A stretch of 64,000 nt of DNA from Pseudohongiella acticola (GTDB lineage: Bacteria > Pseudomonadota > Gammaproteobacteria > Pseudomonadales > Pseudohongiellaceae), in the NCBI RefSeq assembly GCF_001758195.1, contig NZ_MASR01000001.1:2356001-2420000 (forward strand). The letters run 5' to 3'. The notes under the pieces were generated by a model. It had not been told where the DNA came from. It made no database searches and was given only the letters and a program-made list of their open reading frames with translations. Below are positions 21,944 to 29,944 of this stretch, one piece after another (position 1 is the stretch's first letter; the number at the start of each line of letters is the position of its first letter). A program made the translations under genes and the position numbers.

Positions 21944-23797
21944 GTGAAGAATATCCTGTCTGTTCTAAGCCTTAGCGTCATTGTTATGATGAGTGCCCAA
22001 ACCTGGGCCCAGGAAGATACCGTCCGTTATGAATGGGATCTGACCGATATCTATAGCGATGTATCAGCCTGGGAGGATGCCATGGACACCGTCGCCGCGC
22101 GTATTGACGGTTTGTCTGAGTATCAGGGCACGCTGGGCGACAGCGCCGAGTCCATGCTCGCGGCGTTCCGCGAAATCTCCGCGACCAACAAGGAAGCCGT
22201 ACGGGCCTACGTATATACCTCTCTGGAGCGCGATGCTGATCAGCGCGAGGCTGAAACCCAGACCCGGTTTGGCCAGGCCCGTCAGTTGTTTACCAACCTG
22301 GGTGAAGCCACATCCTGGCTCAGCCCCGAGGTACTGGAAGTGGGGGCTGATCGGGTAGAACAGTTTATTGCCGAAGAACCGGGCCTGGCAGATTTTGAGG
22401 TCATGTTGCAGGACATGCTGCGCCGGGCGCCGCACACCCTGGATCAGCAAACCGAGGCAATTCTGGCCCAGGCCGGCATGGTGCTGTCTGCACCGGAGCA
22501 GATATATGAGAATTACGCCAATGCCGATATTCCATGGCCAACGGTGACGCTGAGTGACGGTCAGGAAGTGACGCTGAGCCAGGCCGGTTACTCATTCTGG
22601 CGCGCTGCGCCTAACCGCGCTGACCGCAAGCTCGTGTTTGATACATTCTGGGAAACCTGGAATCAGTTCGCCGATGGCATGGGTGCGACACTGGCCAGCG
22701 AAGTCCAGTCAAACGTCTTCACGGCGCGTGTCAGAAATCACGACAGCGTATTGGCCCACAACCTGTTTGATGACGGTCTGCCGCCAGAGGTCTACACCCA
22801 ACTGGTGACGCAGGTGAATGATGCTTTGCCCGTCTTTCATCGCTACCTGAAACTGCGTGGCCGTATGCTGGGTGTGGACGACTTGCGCTACTATGACATT
22901 TACCCGCCTCTGGCGGACGTCGATACGGGCGAGTTTGGACTGAAGCGTTCGGAAGAGATCACCTTTGCAGCGCTTGAGCCGTTTGGTGACAGATATCTGG
23001 AACTGCTGGCATACGGCCTGTCCCAGGACTGGATGCATAGCCATCCGCAGCCAGGCAAACGCTCTGGTGCCTATATGAACGGCTCGGTCTATGATGTGCA
23101 TCCCTATGTGCTGCTGAATCATAACGATGACTATAATTCACTGTCCACCTTCGCCCATGAGTGGGGTCATGCGGTGCATTCGTTGCTGGCAAACGAAAAC
23201 AATCCCTACGAGAACGCTAACTACTCAACGTTTATTGCCGAGATGGCATCGACCATCAACGAAATTCTGCTGGAAGAGTACATGATCGCCAATGCCAGCA
23301 CCGATGAGGAGAAATTGTTCTATCTCGGTGGTGCTTTGGAAAGCATACGTGGCACGTTTTTTCGACAGACCATGTTTGCCGAGTTTGAACTGGAAATCCA
23401 TCAGGCGGCAGAAAGCGGTGAGCCACTGACAGGTCCTCGCTTGTCAGAAATTTACGGTGAATTGTTGAAGCGTTATCACGGTCATGACGAAGGCGTACTG
23501 ACGATTGATGAGCCCTATGCCGTGGAGTGGGCCTACATTCCCCATTTCTACTATGACTTCTATGTGTTCCAGTATGCCACCTCCATTTCCGGTGCGGCCT
23601 GGTTTGCTGAACAGTTTCTGGCCGGTGACACCGAGGTTCGGGATGACTTTATACGTGTACTGAGCGCCGGGGGTTCGGACCACCCCCACAATATCCTGCT
23701 TAAAGAAGCCGGTCTGGATATGACTCAGCCAGAGGCATTTGAGCCAGTGCTGCGTCGCATCACTGACCTGATGGATCGTATTGAGGCTTTGTTGTAA
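21944..23797 (+). CDS. pepF: Exported oligoendopeptidase F-type M3 metallopeptidase
   Basis: A 617-residue protein when started at GTG 21944, preceded by AGGGG. This start gives a proper signal peptide (KNILSVLSLSVIVMMSAQ, cleavage after TWAQ). The M3 zinc site HEWGH is at residue about 405 with a downstream glutamate in the FIAEMASTINE helix. PepF enzymes cleave short peptides and are usually cytoplasmic, so a periplasmic form is a notable variant found in some gammaproteobacteria. The C-terminal ISGAAWFAEQFL and SGGSDHP segments are typical of the family. Confidence 0.9.
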   Translation: MKNILSVLSLSVIVMMSAQTWAQEDTVRYEWDLTDIYSDVSAWEDAMDTVAARIDGLSEYQGTLGDSAESMLAAFREISATNKEAVRAYVYTSLERDADQREAETQTRFGQARQLFTNLGEATSWLSPEVLEVGADRVEQFIAEEPGLADFEVMLQDMLRRAPHTLDQQTEAILAQAGMVLSAPEQIYENYANADIPWPTVTLSDGQEVTLSQAGYSFWRAAPNRADRKLVFDTFWETWNQFADGMGATLASEVQSNVFTARVRNHDSVLAHNLFDDGLPPEVYTQLVTQVNDALPVFHRYLKLRGRMLGVDDLRYYDIYPPLADVDTGEFGLKRSEEITFAALEPFGDRYLELLAYGLSQDWMHSHPQPGKRSGAYMNGSVYDVHPYVLLNHNDDYNSLSTFAHEWGHAVHSLLANENNPYENANYSTFIAEMASTINEILLEEYMIANASTDEEKLFYLGGALESIRGTFFRQTMFAEFELEIHQAAESGEPLTGPRLSEIYGELLKRYHGHDEGVLTIDEPYAVEWAYIPHFYYDFYVFQYATSISGAAWFAEQFLAGDTEVRDDFIRVLSAGGSDHPHNILLKEAGLDMTQPEAFEPVLRRITDLMDRIEALL

Positions 23798-23837
23798 TCA
23801 GCGATGAGAAGTAAATCACAGGGAGAATTCTAAAAAT

Positions 23838-24104
23838 ATGAAATCGATTACATACATTGCTCCACACAAAACTGCATTGACGGTCGCAGTGTTACTTGCA
23901 ATAGCGTCTCTGATTTTTATCATTCCGATGGCAATCCTGCTGAGTCTGGTCACCCCTGAGGGCGCAGGGCTTCCGATTGGGATGATGCTTGCGATGCCAA
24001 TTATCTACTTCGTGATGGGATATTTGTCGACCGCGTTAATGGCCTGGATTTATAACAAAGTCGCTAACTATACCGGTGGTATCACTTTCAAAATTTCAGA
24101 ATGA
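23838..24104 (+). CDS. Small two-helix membrane protein
   Basis: An 88-residue protein with hydrophobic segments at about residues 13-38 and 46-72, starting at ATG 23838 with a GGAGAA site upstream. It reads like a DUF3566-type or other small transmembrane protein (SLIFIIPMAILLSL, then GYLSTALMAWIYN). Function unknown. Confidence 0.65.
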   Translation: MKSITYIAPHKTALTVAVLLAIASLIFIIPMAILLSLVTPEGAGLPIGMMLAMPIIYFVMGYLSTALMAWIYNKVANYTGGITFKISE

Positions 24105-24105
24105 A

Positions 24106-24348
24106 CTCGGGTTTGGCTGGGGCTCAAAGGTTATAACACAATCCATCTGTGGCACACATTTGTTCTATCACCTGCTGCCGGCGAATGAGTACATTCTGCC
24201 AGCAGGGCTGTTCGAAGATGGCTCCGACTTCAAGATGACCAGCCAGATTTTTATCGACGAGAAGCCAGGCTACTACGAATTTTCCAACGCCACTCCGGAA
24301 ATGACGGGCGAGCAGGTATTTGCCCGGTTTGCTGAATCGAGTAATTGA
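24106..24348 (+). pseudogene. C-terminal fragment of a GFA/CENP-V family protein
   Basis: The segment SICGTHLFYHLLPANEY and then GLFEDGSDFKMTSQIFIDEK is the C-terminal half of glutathione-dependent formaldehyde-activating (GFA, CENP-V-like) proteins. The N-terminal zinc-binding cysteine clusters are missing, and the frame runs back into the preceding membrane-protein gene with no start of its own. A full-length member is about 130 residues. This looks like a 5' deletion that joined the two genes. Confidence 0.65.
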
Positions 24349-24382
24349 GCGCGTCCCGGGACAGAGTTTTCAAGAGGTTTAT

Positions 24383-24892
24383 ATGAGACCGGAAAAGTTT
24401 CGAATGGGACGACTCGATCACGTGCATATCCGCGTGCCCGATCGTGATGAGGCAGCTCGATGGTATGCCGAACACCTGGGCTTTGAGGCCGTCGCGGCTT
24501 ACGATTTCTGGGCCAAAGGCTTTGATGGCGGGCCCCTGCAGATATCTGCAGATGGCGGGCAAACCATGCTGGCGCTGTTTGAGGCCAGTGAAGGGCATCC
24601 AATGGTACCGCAGAAAACCGGTGTTGCATTCAGTCTCGACGCGGAAAGCTTCCTGGCATTCGCCCGCTCGCTTCCGAACGGTATCAATGATACAGCCGGA
24701 AAGCCCCTGCAGATCGCTGACATCGTCGACTTCGACATGTGCTGGGCATACAATCTGGCCGACCCCTGGGGTAACCAGTATGAACTCAACTGCTACGAGT
24801 ACGAACGAATCAGGGAGGCGCTTGTAGGGGATGATGGCGTCGAACCGGTGCGATACTGGCCGCGTGCTCTGTATGAGGAGTACAGAAGATGA
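24383..24892 (+). CDS. VOC-family (glyoxalase-fold) protein
   Basis: A 169-residue protein starting at ATG 24383 after AGAGG. Pattern: RLDHVHIRVPDRDEAARWY (first beta-alpha unit), then LADPWGNQYELNCYEY with the usual glutamate near the C-terminal strand. VOC proteins bind a metal and include lyases, dioxygenases and resistance proteins; the substrate is unknown. The next VOC gene overlaps its stop by 4 bases (ATGA), so the two are co-translated. Confidence 0.82.
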   Translation: MRPEKFRMGRLDHVHIRVPDRDEAARWYAEHLGFEAVAAYDFWAKGFDGGPLQISADGGQTMLALFEASEGHPMVPQKTGVAFSLDAESFLAFARSLPNGINDTAGKPLQIADIVDFDMCWAYNLADPWGNQYELNCYEYERIREALVGDDGVEPVRYWPRALYEEYRR

Positions 24893-25236
24893 CAATCGAG
24901 AAAATAAACTACATTGAACTCCCGGCCACCGACATTGACGGTACCAAGCAATTCTTCGCCAACGTATTCGGCTGGCAATTTGTTGACTATGGGCCAGAGT
25001 ACACTGCGATTACAGGGGCGGGGATCGACGGCGGTTTTTATAAGTCGAGTTTGCGGGCCACAACGGATACCGGCAGCGCATTGGTGGTACTTTACAGCCA
25101 GGATATCGAGTCTTCACTCTCGAGAGTTGAAAGTGCCGGCGGCAAGATCGTCAAGCCCATATTCTCATTTCCTGGTGGTCGTCGTTTCCATTTTAGTGAC
25201 CCAAGCGGCAACGAGTATGCAGTCTGGTCGGAGTGA
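24889..25236 (+). CDS. VOC-family protein
   Basis: A 115-residue protein overlapping the preceding gene by 4 bases. IEKINYIELPATDIDGTKQ begins the first VOC module and HFSDPSGNEYAVWSE is the standard C-terminal motif with its metal-ligand glutamate. The FFANVFGWQF segment is common in the bleomycin-resistance-like branch. Substrate unknown; probably works alongside its upstream partner. Confidence 0.85.
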   Translation: MTIEKINYIELPATDIDGTKQFFANVFGWQFVDYGPEYTAITGAGIDGGFYKSSLRATTDTGSALVVLYSQDIESSLSRVESAGGKIVKPIFSFPGGRRFHFSDPSGNEYAVWSE

Positions 25237-25327
25237 TGGGCGTGCCACTAATGCTTGATAAAAATGGCTGGGCACGCTTGCTGTTGATAACAAATAACAA
25301 ATGAAAGGTCCAATAAAGAGGCAATCT

Positions 25328-25954
25328 ATGCGTGCTCGCTGGCTGATCATCGCGGTTATTGTTAGCTACTTCATTATGCTGATTGGCGGCGGGGCGCTGA
25401 AGCCCGGCTACTCGCATGTAGGCCAGTTTATCAGCGAGCTTAACGCCACCGGTACCCCGAACGCACAACTCATCGGCTGGCTCGGTTTTATGCCTTTTGG
25501 CGTGCTCTCGGCATTGCTCATTATATCGCTGTCAGGTATTGCGCCAGTTGCAGGCGCCAGTCGCGTCGGGTACTGGTTGTTGCTGATGGAGCCAGTTGCC
25601 TATATTGGCTCTGCGTTCGCACCGTGTGATATCGGTTGTCCGGTTGAAGGCAGCGCCAGCCAGATGATTCACAATTCACTTGCGGCTGTTACTTACATAT
25701 TTACCGCTGTTGGACTTGTGTTGCTTGCTTCGTCGGCAAAGTTGCCGGGGCGTGTGCGCGTACTTCTGGCTGGATTGGCCGTCGTCTGGCTGACGTTATT
25801 TACAATCATGCTGGACAGTTCGCTTGAGCCGTGGCGAGGACTTCTTCAGCGACTTGCCGAGTGGATCGTTTACGGTGCATTGCTTATTCTTGCGTGGAAA
25901 CTTTCTGCTGACGATTCTAAACTAAATGATGAAGCAGCAATGAAGGCGCTGTAG
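25328..25954 (+). CDS. DUF998-family membrane protein
   Basis: A 208-residue protein started at ATG 25328, which has AAAGAGG 7 bases upstream; an in-frame ATG at 25301 is the alternative. Six hydrophobic segments are visible. The conserved HVGQFISELNATGTPNAQL region after helix 1 and the DIGCPVEG loop mark DUF998, a family of unknown function. Single gene between unrelated neighbours. Confidence 0.85.
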   Translation: MRARWLIIAVIVSYFIMLIGGGALKPGYSHVGQFISELNATGTPNAQLIGWLGFMPFGVLSALLIISLSGIAPVAGASRVGYWLLLMEPVAYIGSAFAPCDIGCPVEGSASQMIHNSLAAVTYIFTAVGLVLLASSAKLPGRVRVLLAGLAVVWLTLFTIMLDSSLEPWRGLLQRLAEWIVYGALLILAWKLSADDSKLNDEAAMKAL

Positions 25955-26006
25955 CGTCGTTCACATAGCGAAATGAATTAGGCCGAAAGCAGGGAGGAAT
26001 GACAGA

Positions 26007-26633
26007 ATGTATGTGCCGAGCCACTTCAGGGAGGATGATATTGGTAAGCTACATCAATACATCCGTGACATTGGACTCGGTCTACTGATAGTCGCGGATG
26101 AGGATGGCATTGAAGCGAACCACATCCCTTTCCATCTCAGTATCGAACAGGACGGCACATTTACCCGGCTTCAGTGCCATGTGGCAAGAAGCAATCCTGT
26201 CTGGAGCCGCCTGAAACCGAATGCGCGAGTGCTCGTTGTTTTTCAGGGGCCCGATGCTTACATTTCACCTTCGTGGTATAAAACCAAAACAGAAACAGGC
26301 CGTGTAGTTCCAACCTGGAACTATCTGGCGGTGCACGCAGAGGGCACCGCTCGCACTGTCGAGAATCCGGTGTGGCTTAAAGATCACTTGCATAAATTGA
26401 CTAGTCAGCAAGAGTCGGACATGGACCAACCGTGGTCTGTTGACGATGCTCCCGCGGACTACGTCGACCGTCTAGCACAGGCGATCGTTGGTATAGAAAT
26501 CGACATCGAAACGCTAACCGGCAAGTTGAAAGCAAGCCAGAATCAGCCTGAAGCAAACCGTGTAGGTGTTAAAAAAGGCTTCGAAAATCGAGGAGAAAAA
26601 GGCGATTGTATTATCGCTTCTTTTATTCGTTAG
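26007..26633 (+). CDS. paiB: PaiB-family FMN-binding protein
   Basis: A 208-residue protein. MYVPSHFREDD at the N-terminus, ANHIPFHL, the central FQGPDAYISPSWYKTK and PTWNYLAVHAEG motifs are diagnostic of PaiB. Bacillus PaiB is described as a regulator of degradative enzymes; family members bind flavin. The C-terminal GIEIDIETLTGKLKASQN also fits. Regulatory function in this organism is unknown. Confidence 0.9.
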   Translation: MYVPSHFREDDIGKLHQYIRDIGLGLLIVADEDGIEANHIPFHLSIEQDGTFTRLQCHVARSNPVWSRLKPNARVLVVFQGPDAYISPSWYKTKTETGRVVPTWNYLAVHAEGTARTVENPVWLKDHLHKLTSQQESDMDQPWSVDDAPADYVDRLAQAIVGIEIDIETLTGKLKASQNQPEANRVGVKKGFENRGEKGDCIIASFIR

Positions 26634-26729
26634 CATAGAGTCGTAGCAGATCAGTAGATAAGACATCGATGTTTAAAAAGTCCCGGGAATTTCAGTTGAT
26701 CGGATTCCGTTGTTAGTCAGAGGTAGAGA

Positions 26730-27209
26730 ATGAAAGCTGGATCACTGACGTTTTTCAGTGGCAAGATGGGAGCCGGTAAAACGACCCGGTCCCGCCAAAT
26801 TGCGCAAGAACGGAATGCGGTACTACTGTCAGAAGACGAATGGCTTGAAGCGGTCTATCCCGGCTGTATTACATCGCTGGACGACTATATTCACTATTCC
26901 GCGCAACTTCGGCCGCAAATAAAAAAACTGGTGCAATCGATTCTGGTTGCGGGAACAGACGTAGTGATGGATTTCCCGGCAAATACGATCACGCAAAGAA
27001 ACTGGTTTCGCAGCATATTCTCCGAAGTCAAGGCGCAGCATGAGCTGATCTATATCGATTTACCGGACAGTGTGTGTCTGGAGCAGATCGGGCAGCGGCG
27101 AATCGAGCAGCCAGCGAGGGCGAGAACTGATACCGACGCGATGTTCGTGCAGGTGACAAAATACTTTGTAGCGCCCACGTCTGATGAGGGCTTTAATGTC
27201 GTCAGCTAG
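26730..27209 (+). CDS. P-loop kinase-like protein (AAA_33/zeta-toxin type)
   Basis: A 159-residue protein. The Walker A motif GKMGAGKTT is at residues about 11-19, and the LLSEDEWLEAVYPG segment carries the catalytic aspartate region typical of small nucleoside/sugar kinases of the AAA_33 group. The late RRIEQPARARTDTD stretch is a lid-like arginine-rich region. Substrate unknown; it could be a small-molecule or aminoglycoside-type kinase. Confidence 0.82.
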   Translation: MKAGSLTFFSGKMGAGKTTRSRQIAQERNAVLLSEDEWLEAVYPGCITSLDDYIHYSAQLRPQIKKLVQSILVAGTDVVMDFPANTITQRNWFRSIFSEVKAQHELIYIDLPDSVCLEQIGQRRIEQPARARTDTDAMFVQVTKYFVAPTSDEGFNVVS

Positions 27210-27390
27210 TCGTGAGATATAGTACACTGGAACGTATGGTAATAGTGAGTAAAGTTAAAGTCAGGATGAAAAGAGCTCTGGCGAAAATTTCAACTATGTA
27301 TTGGAAGAAGTACTGACGAAGCCCGAAGAATTAGAATCAACCTGGTGTAAAACAACGCAGTGCACCCAGGTGCCAAAAAGGAGATCAAGG

Positions 27391-27750
27391 ATGTTCAAAG
27401 TAATTTCTACCGCGCTCATCACCGCATTCATGTTGCTGCCTTTGGCGAGTGCCCAATCCGAGTCGCCTGTCGGCGACTGGCATGGAACGCTTAGTAGCCC
27501 TGCCGGCTCATTACGACTGATTTTCCAGGTAGAGCAGGTGTCAGACGAATACAGTGCCAGCATCGTTAGCGTGGATCAGGGCGGGGCCGTTATACCCATG
27601 ATGATAAACGTTGATGGCAGTGCGGTTCATTTCACCAACACCCAGTACGATATCAACTACCAGGCGGAACTAAATGGGAACGAGATGACCGGTACGTTTA
27701 GGCAGTTTGGTAATGAATTTCCCGACTTTACACTGGTGCGTGAGGAATGA
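27391..27750 (+). CDS. Exported protein of unknown function
   Basis: A 119-residue protein starting at ATG 27391 after AAGGAG. Signal peptide FKVISTALITAFMLLPLAS with cleavage near ASAQ. The mature beta-rich domain (GDWHGTLSSPAGSLRLIFQ and AVIPMMINVDGSAVHF) resembles the N-terminal domain that precedes some serine hydrolases, here standing alone. Its stop overlaps the following MOSC gene by 4 bases, indicating an operon. Confidence 0.75.
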   Translation: MFKVISTALITAFMLLPLASAQSESPVGDWHGTLSSPAGSLRLIFQVEQVSDEYSASIVSVDQGGAVIPMMINVDGSAVHFTNTQYDINYQAELNGNEMTGTFRQFGNEFPDFTLVREE

Positions 27751-28307
27751 ACCTCGAAACGTATCTCAGTGAACAGGAGTTAAAAAAAGGATTCCAACAT
27801 ATTCAGGGGTCTCCGCCCGACAACGGCGTGGTCGAAATGATCGTCTGCAGGCCTGGCACGGGTGAGCGAAGTGAAATGCAGTCTTGTGAGCTGGATCGGG
27901 AGCAAGGACTGATAGGCGACAACTGGCTGGCCAGAGGCTACAAAAAAACTGCAGACGGCTCTGCGCATCCCGACATGCAGATTAACATCATGAACGCCAG
28001 AGCTGCTGCGTTAGTCGCCGGTTCCAGAGACCGTTGGAAGCTCGCGGGAGACCAGCTTTATATTGATATGGATCTGAGTGCGGACAATCTTCCCCCAGGT
28101 ACACAGCTGCAGGTAGGTGATGCAATCGTCCAGGTTACGGGGGAGCCGCACCTTGGCTGCAAAAAATTCATGGAGCGATTTGGTCGGGACGCCACGTTAT
28201 TTGTTAACTCCGAACAGGGTAGATTAGTCAATATGCGGGGTATAAATGCCCGTGTTATAAAGTCAGGTCGTGTCAACGTGGGGGATAGGGTAGTGAAGAA
28301 AGCATAA
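27747..28307 (+). CDS. MOSC-domain protein
   Basis: A 186-residue protein overlapping the gene before it by 4 bases. The domain signature includes LDREQGLIGDNWLARG near the N-terminus and the EPHLGCKKFMERFG segment with the single conserved cysteine. MOSC domains bind molybdenum cofactor or transfer sulfur, with YiiM-like proteins reducing N-hydroxylated bases. Whether this protein is an enzyme is inference. Confidence 0.87.
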   Translation: MNLETYLSEQELKKGFQHIQGSPPDNGVVEMIVCRPGTGERSEMQSCELDREQGLIGDNWLARGYKKTADGSAHPDMQINIMNARAAALVAGSRDRWKLAGDQLYIDMDLSADNLPPGTQLQVGDAIVQVTGEPHLGCKKFMERFGRDATLFVNSEQGRLVNMRGINARVIKSGRVNVGDRVVKKA

Positions 28308-28431
28308 ATGCATTTCTCATCAAGCCCTTTTTGAAAAGTACGGCCTGATGGAGCGTGATAATGAGGTTTTATGAAAGCATTTGATGTAATTGGCAAGGCT
28401 ATGGAGTCCGCAGCAATGCTTCCGGGCAGCC

Positions 28432-28893
28432 ATGAAAATTGAATATCTGGCAGACAGGCCTGATGCGATTGATCTGGTTTCACGCTGGTATGTCGAAGAA
28501 TGGGGCGGGTCGAACTCAGGGCTTACGCTTGAAAGTGTCTCCAGAAATCTCACTTCGAGCATGAATCGCGATAGCCTGCCGCTGATATTGTTGGCGGTGG
28601 AGCAAAAAAGAGTGGTTGGCGCGGTTGAGTTAAAAATTCGCGAAATGAGTGTCTATCCTGACAAAGAACATTGGCTGGGCGGGCTGTATGTCGATCCGGC
28701 GCGTCGTGGCTCCGGCATCGGTCGGCAGCTGATTGAACACGCTATTGCACTGGCCTCAACACTCGGAATATCAACGCTTTATTTGCAAACAGAGCGACTC
28801 GATGGTGGTGTTTATGCCAGCCTTGGCTGGAAACCATATGAGCAGGTTAACAATAAAGGAATCGACGTCCTGATCATGGGAAGAGATGTTTAA
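28432..28893 (+). CDS. GNAT-family N-acetyltransferase
   Basis: A 153-residue protein started at ATG 28432. Motif A is GLYVDPARRGSGIGRQLI (residues about 82-99) with the RRGSGIG loop; the C-terminal GGVYASLGWKPYE is motif B. Acceptor unknown. No operon partner is obvious. Confidence 0.85.
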   Translation: MKIEYLADRPDAIDLVSRWYVEEWGGSNSGLTLESVSRNLTSSMNRDSLPLILLAVEQKRVVGAVELKIREMSVYPDKEHWLGGLYVDPARRGSGIGRQLIEHAIALASTLGISTLYLQTERLDGGVYASLGWKPYEQVNNKGIDVLIMGRDV

Positions 28894-28924
28894 TTGTCGC
28901 ATTACTTGAAGAAACCGGGGAAAC

Positions 28925-29332
28925 ATGGAATTTATAATAAAAAATTTTAAATGGGTCATGCTGGTAACAGGTGCTCTGACTGCCATGATGTTTTATGGTT
29001 TTTTTGCACCCCAGATGGCTCTTGAGTCAATGTTTGCGACATCGTTCGGCGGCGAGCTGGAAACGTTGGTCGCGCGGAGCTGGTCAGCGCTTATCGGACT
29101 GATTGGTGCGGTTTCTATTTATGGCGCATTTGTCGAACGGCATCGTGTCTTTGCTGCGGTGATCGCAGCAGCAAGTAAGGCAGTCTTTGTGCTTTTGATG
29201 CTGATTTATGGCCAGGACTATCTGGCTGCGGCTGCTCCGGCGCTGACAATGGATGTTGCCGTTATTGTGCTGACCCTGGTTTTTCTGGTGGCCATCAGGG
29301 CTCGCGGCGTTCCGACAGGCAGTGCCCGCTAA
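28925..29332 (+). CDS. Four-helix membrane protein
   Basis: A 135-residue protein with hydrophobic segments at about residues 10-28, 55-72, 78-96 and 100-122, starting at ATG 28925 after GGGGAAAC. No family recognised; the layout resembles DUF4345-like small membrane proteins. The next gene starts 27 bases downstream. Confidence 0.7.
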   Translation: MEFIIKNFKWVMLVTGALTAMMFYGFFAPQMALESMFATSFGGELETLVARSWSALIGLIGAVSIYGAFVERHRVFAAVIAAASKAVFVLLMLIYGQDYLAAAAPALTMDVAVIVLTLVFLVAIRARGVPTGSAR

Positions 29333-29359
29333 AGCGTTTTGTGCTCAGGGAGATTGGTT

Positions 29360-29641
29360 TTGCCCAGGATTACACTAAAAGGCCACATCGTGGTGCCGGA
29401 CCATGACCTGCAGGCGGTTATGGCGGAACTACCCGCTCATATAACGCTGACGCGCCAGGAAGAAGGCTGTTTGCTTTTTGAAGTGCATCAGGACCCCGAT
29501 ACGCCCAATTTTTTTTCGGTGCATGAAGAGTTCACTGATCGCGCTGCCTTCGATACGCACCAACAACGTATCCAGACGTCAGACTGGGGGCGGGTCGCGT
29601 CATCGGCCGAGCGGCATTATGAAATAACAGAAACAGAGTAG
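29360..29641 (+). CDS. Antibiotic-biosynthesis-monooxygenase-like protein (ABM domain)
   Basis: A 93-residue protein. TTG at 29360 is preferred because AGGGAG lies 8 bases upstream. TRQEEGCLLFEVHQDPDTP and FFSVHEEFTDRAAFDTHQQ are the typical strands and helix of the dimeric alpha-beta barrel ABM fold, which includes heme- and cofactor-free monooxygenases and signal proteins. Substrate unknown. Confidence 0.82.
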   Translation: MPRITLKGHIVVPDHDLQAVMAELPAHITLTRQEEGCLLFEVHQDPDTPNFFSVHEEFTDRAAFDTHQQRIQTSDWGRVASSAERHYEITETE

Positions 29642-29944
29642 AGTCACCGGACAATGGCGCCTTTATGGTGCGCTAATAGTGGCTTCTGCACGATCCGCGA
29701 ACACAATACGCCCTGTTGAGTGTGTAGTTGTAATATAACGTGGCGTTTTGATCGCACTTCCCCCTTTTACCGCTTATTTGCTTTACCATGGTTTGGTCTT
29801 CTCGGCGCTACGTGGCGGTGTTCTTTAGTTTTGTGACTGCCAAGAAAGCCCCATTCAGGCTGGAGAGACAATCTAAACCTATGATTTTCCGACTGTCAGT
29901 GTTTTTTGCTGACGCAATCGCCGGACCAACAGGAGGGAAAGATT
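29642..29944. other. Intergenic region upstream of the dynamin-like gene
   Basis: Three hundred bases without a gene I can support; an AT-rich stretch near 29727-29790 could hold a promoter for the GTPase gene, and the AGGAGGGA at 29931-29938 is its ribosome-binding site. No other structure recognised. Confidence 0.5.
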
